5,619 nt of DNA from CAIYRG01 sp035632215. Lineage in GTDB: Bacteria; Pseudomonadota; Alphaproteobacteria; Micropepsales; Micropepsaceae. A program made the translations under genes and the position numbers. The notes beneath the pieces are model-generated. The model was not told where the DNA came from, searched no databases, and saw only the letters and a program-made list of their open reading frames with translations. Positions within the stretch are counted from its first letter, which is position 1. The number at the start of each line of letters is the position of its first letter. Below, piece after piece: positions 5,513 to 5,619 of the stretch. The stretch spans positions 1 through 5,619 of the forward strand of contig DASQHF010000049.1 of the NCBI GenBank assembly GCA_035632215.1. Direction: 5' to 3'.

Positions 5513-5619
5513 ATGCGCATTGTGGTTCACGGCCAACAGGCCTTCGGCAAAGCGGTGCTGGAAGCGCTTTTGAAGCGTGGCGAGAACGTGATCGGGGTTT
5601 ACGTCGCGCCGGAGAAGCC
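5513..5619 (+). CDS. Formyltransferase-fold protein, N-terminal start (3' truncated by window edge)
   Basis: ATG 5513 follows GGAAGGA (5501-5507) at a good distance, and the frame stays open to the window edge, giving about 35 residues. The beginning, MRIVVHGQQAFGKAVLEALL followed by GENVIGVYVAPEK, matches the first strand-helix-strand of the formyltransferase N-terminal fold. That fold is shared by methionyl-tRNA formyltransferase, ArnA and the hydrolase domain of 10-formyl-tetrahydrofolate dehydrogenase. The GQ-x-x-FG pattern is closest to the last of these as I recall it. It starts 58 bases after frc, beyond a strong hairpin, so it may be a distal operon gene. A role in passing formyl groups between the oxalate pathway and folate is inference. 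The catalytic Asn-His-Asp region is outside the window, so the exact enzyme cannot be decided. Confidence 0.65.
   Translation, partial: MRIVVHGQQAFGKAVLEALLKRGENVIGVYVAPEK

Overview
The window looks like a piece of an alphaproteobacterial chromosome, probably Rhizobiales/Hyphomicrobiales. This is inferred from GC-rich coding sequence, an L-aspartate dehydrogenase of the NadX type, and a regulator-oxc-frc arrangement. No species can be named. All recognised genes are on the + strand.

Left part (1-1190): the C-terminal end of an L-aspartate dehydrogenase (nadX) runs off the left edge. It is followed by a complete YeaE-like aldo/keto reductase with an intact catalytic tetrad. The two genes are adjacent or slightly overlapping and have no obvious link to the oxalate genes.

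Middle spacer (1191-1486, about 296 bases): AT-rich and free of genes, but dense in symmetric sequence. It holds two near-identical 28-bp elements 58 bp apart. Each contains a TTGAT-N4-ATCAA (FNR/FixK-type) box, perfect in the first copy and one base off in the second. Downstream lie a TATTCC-N8-GGAATA inverted repeat and a GntR-type palindrome that ends on the base before the regulator's start codon.

Right part (1487-5454): a probable oxalate-degradation operon made of a GntR/FCD regulator, oxalyl-CoA decarboxylase (oxc) and formyl-CoA:oxalate CoA-transferase (frc). Frc moves CoA from formyl-CoA to oxalate, releasing formate. Oxc decarboxylates the oxalyl-CoA to formyl-CoA and CO2, closing a CoA-recycling loop that consumes a proton. 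Gaps between these genes are about 23 and 12 bases, and oxc and frc have strong ribosome binding sites. The Frc has a lysine-rich N-terminal extension of about 58 residues that the characterised enzymes lack, and it has the E. coli YfdW-like glutamine in place of Trp48 of the Oxalobacter enzyme.

Right edge (5455-5619): a perfect 11-bp GC-rich hairpin without a T-tract separates frc from the start of a formyltransferase-fold gene whose N-terminus resembles 10-formyl-tetrahydrofolate enzymes. This suggests, but does not prove, that the C1 product of oxalate breakdown is linked to folate metabolism. The core pathway is known. The parts worth a second look are the control region, the Frc extension and the formyltransferase neighbour.
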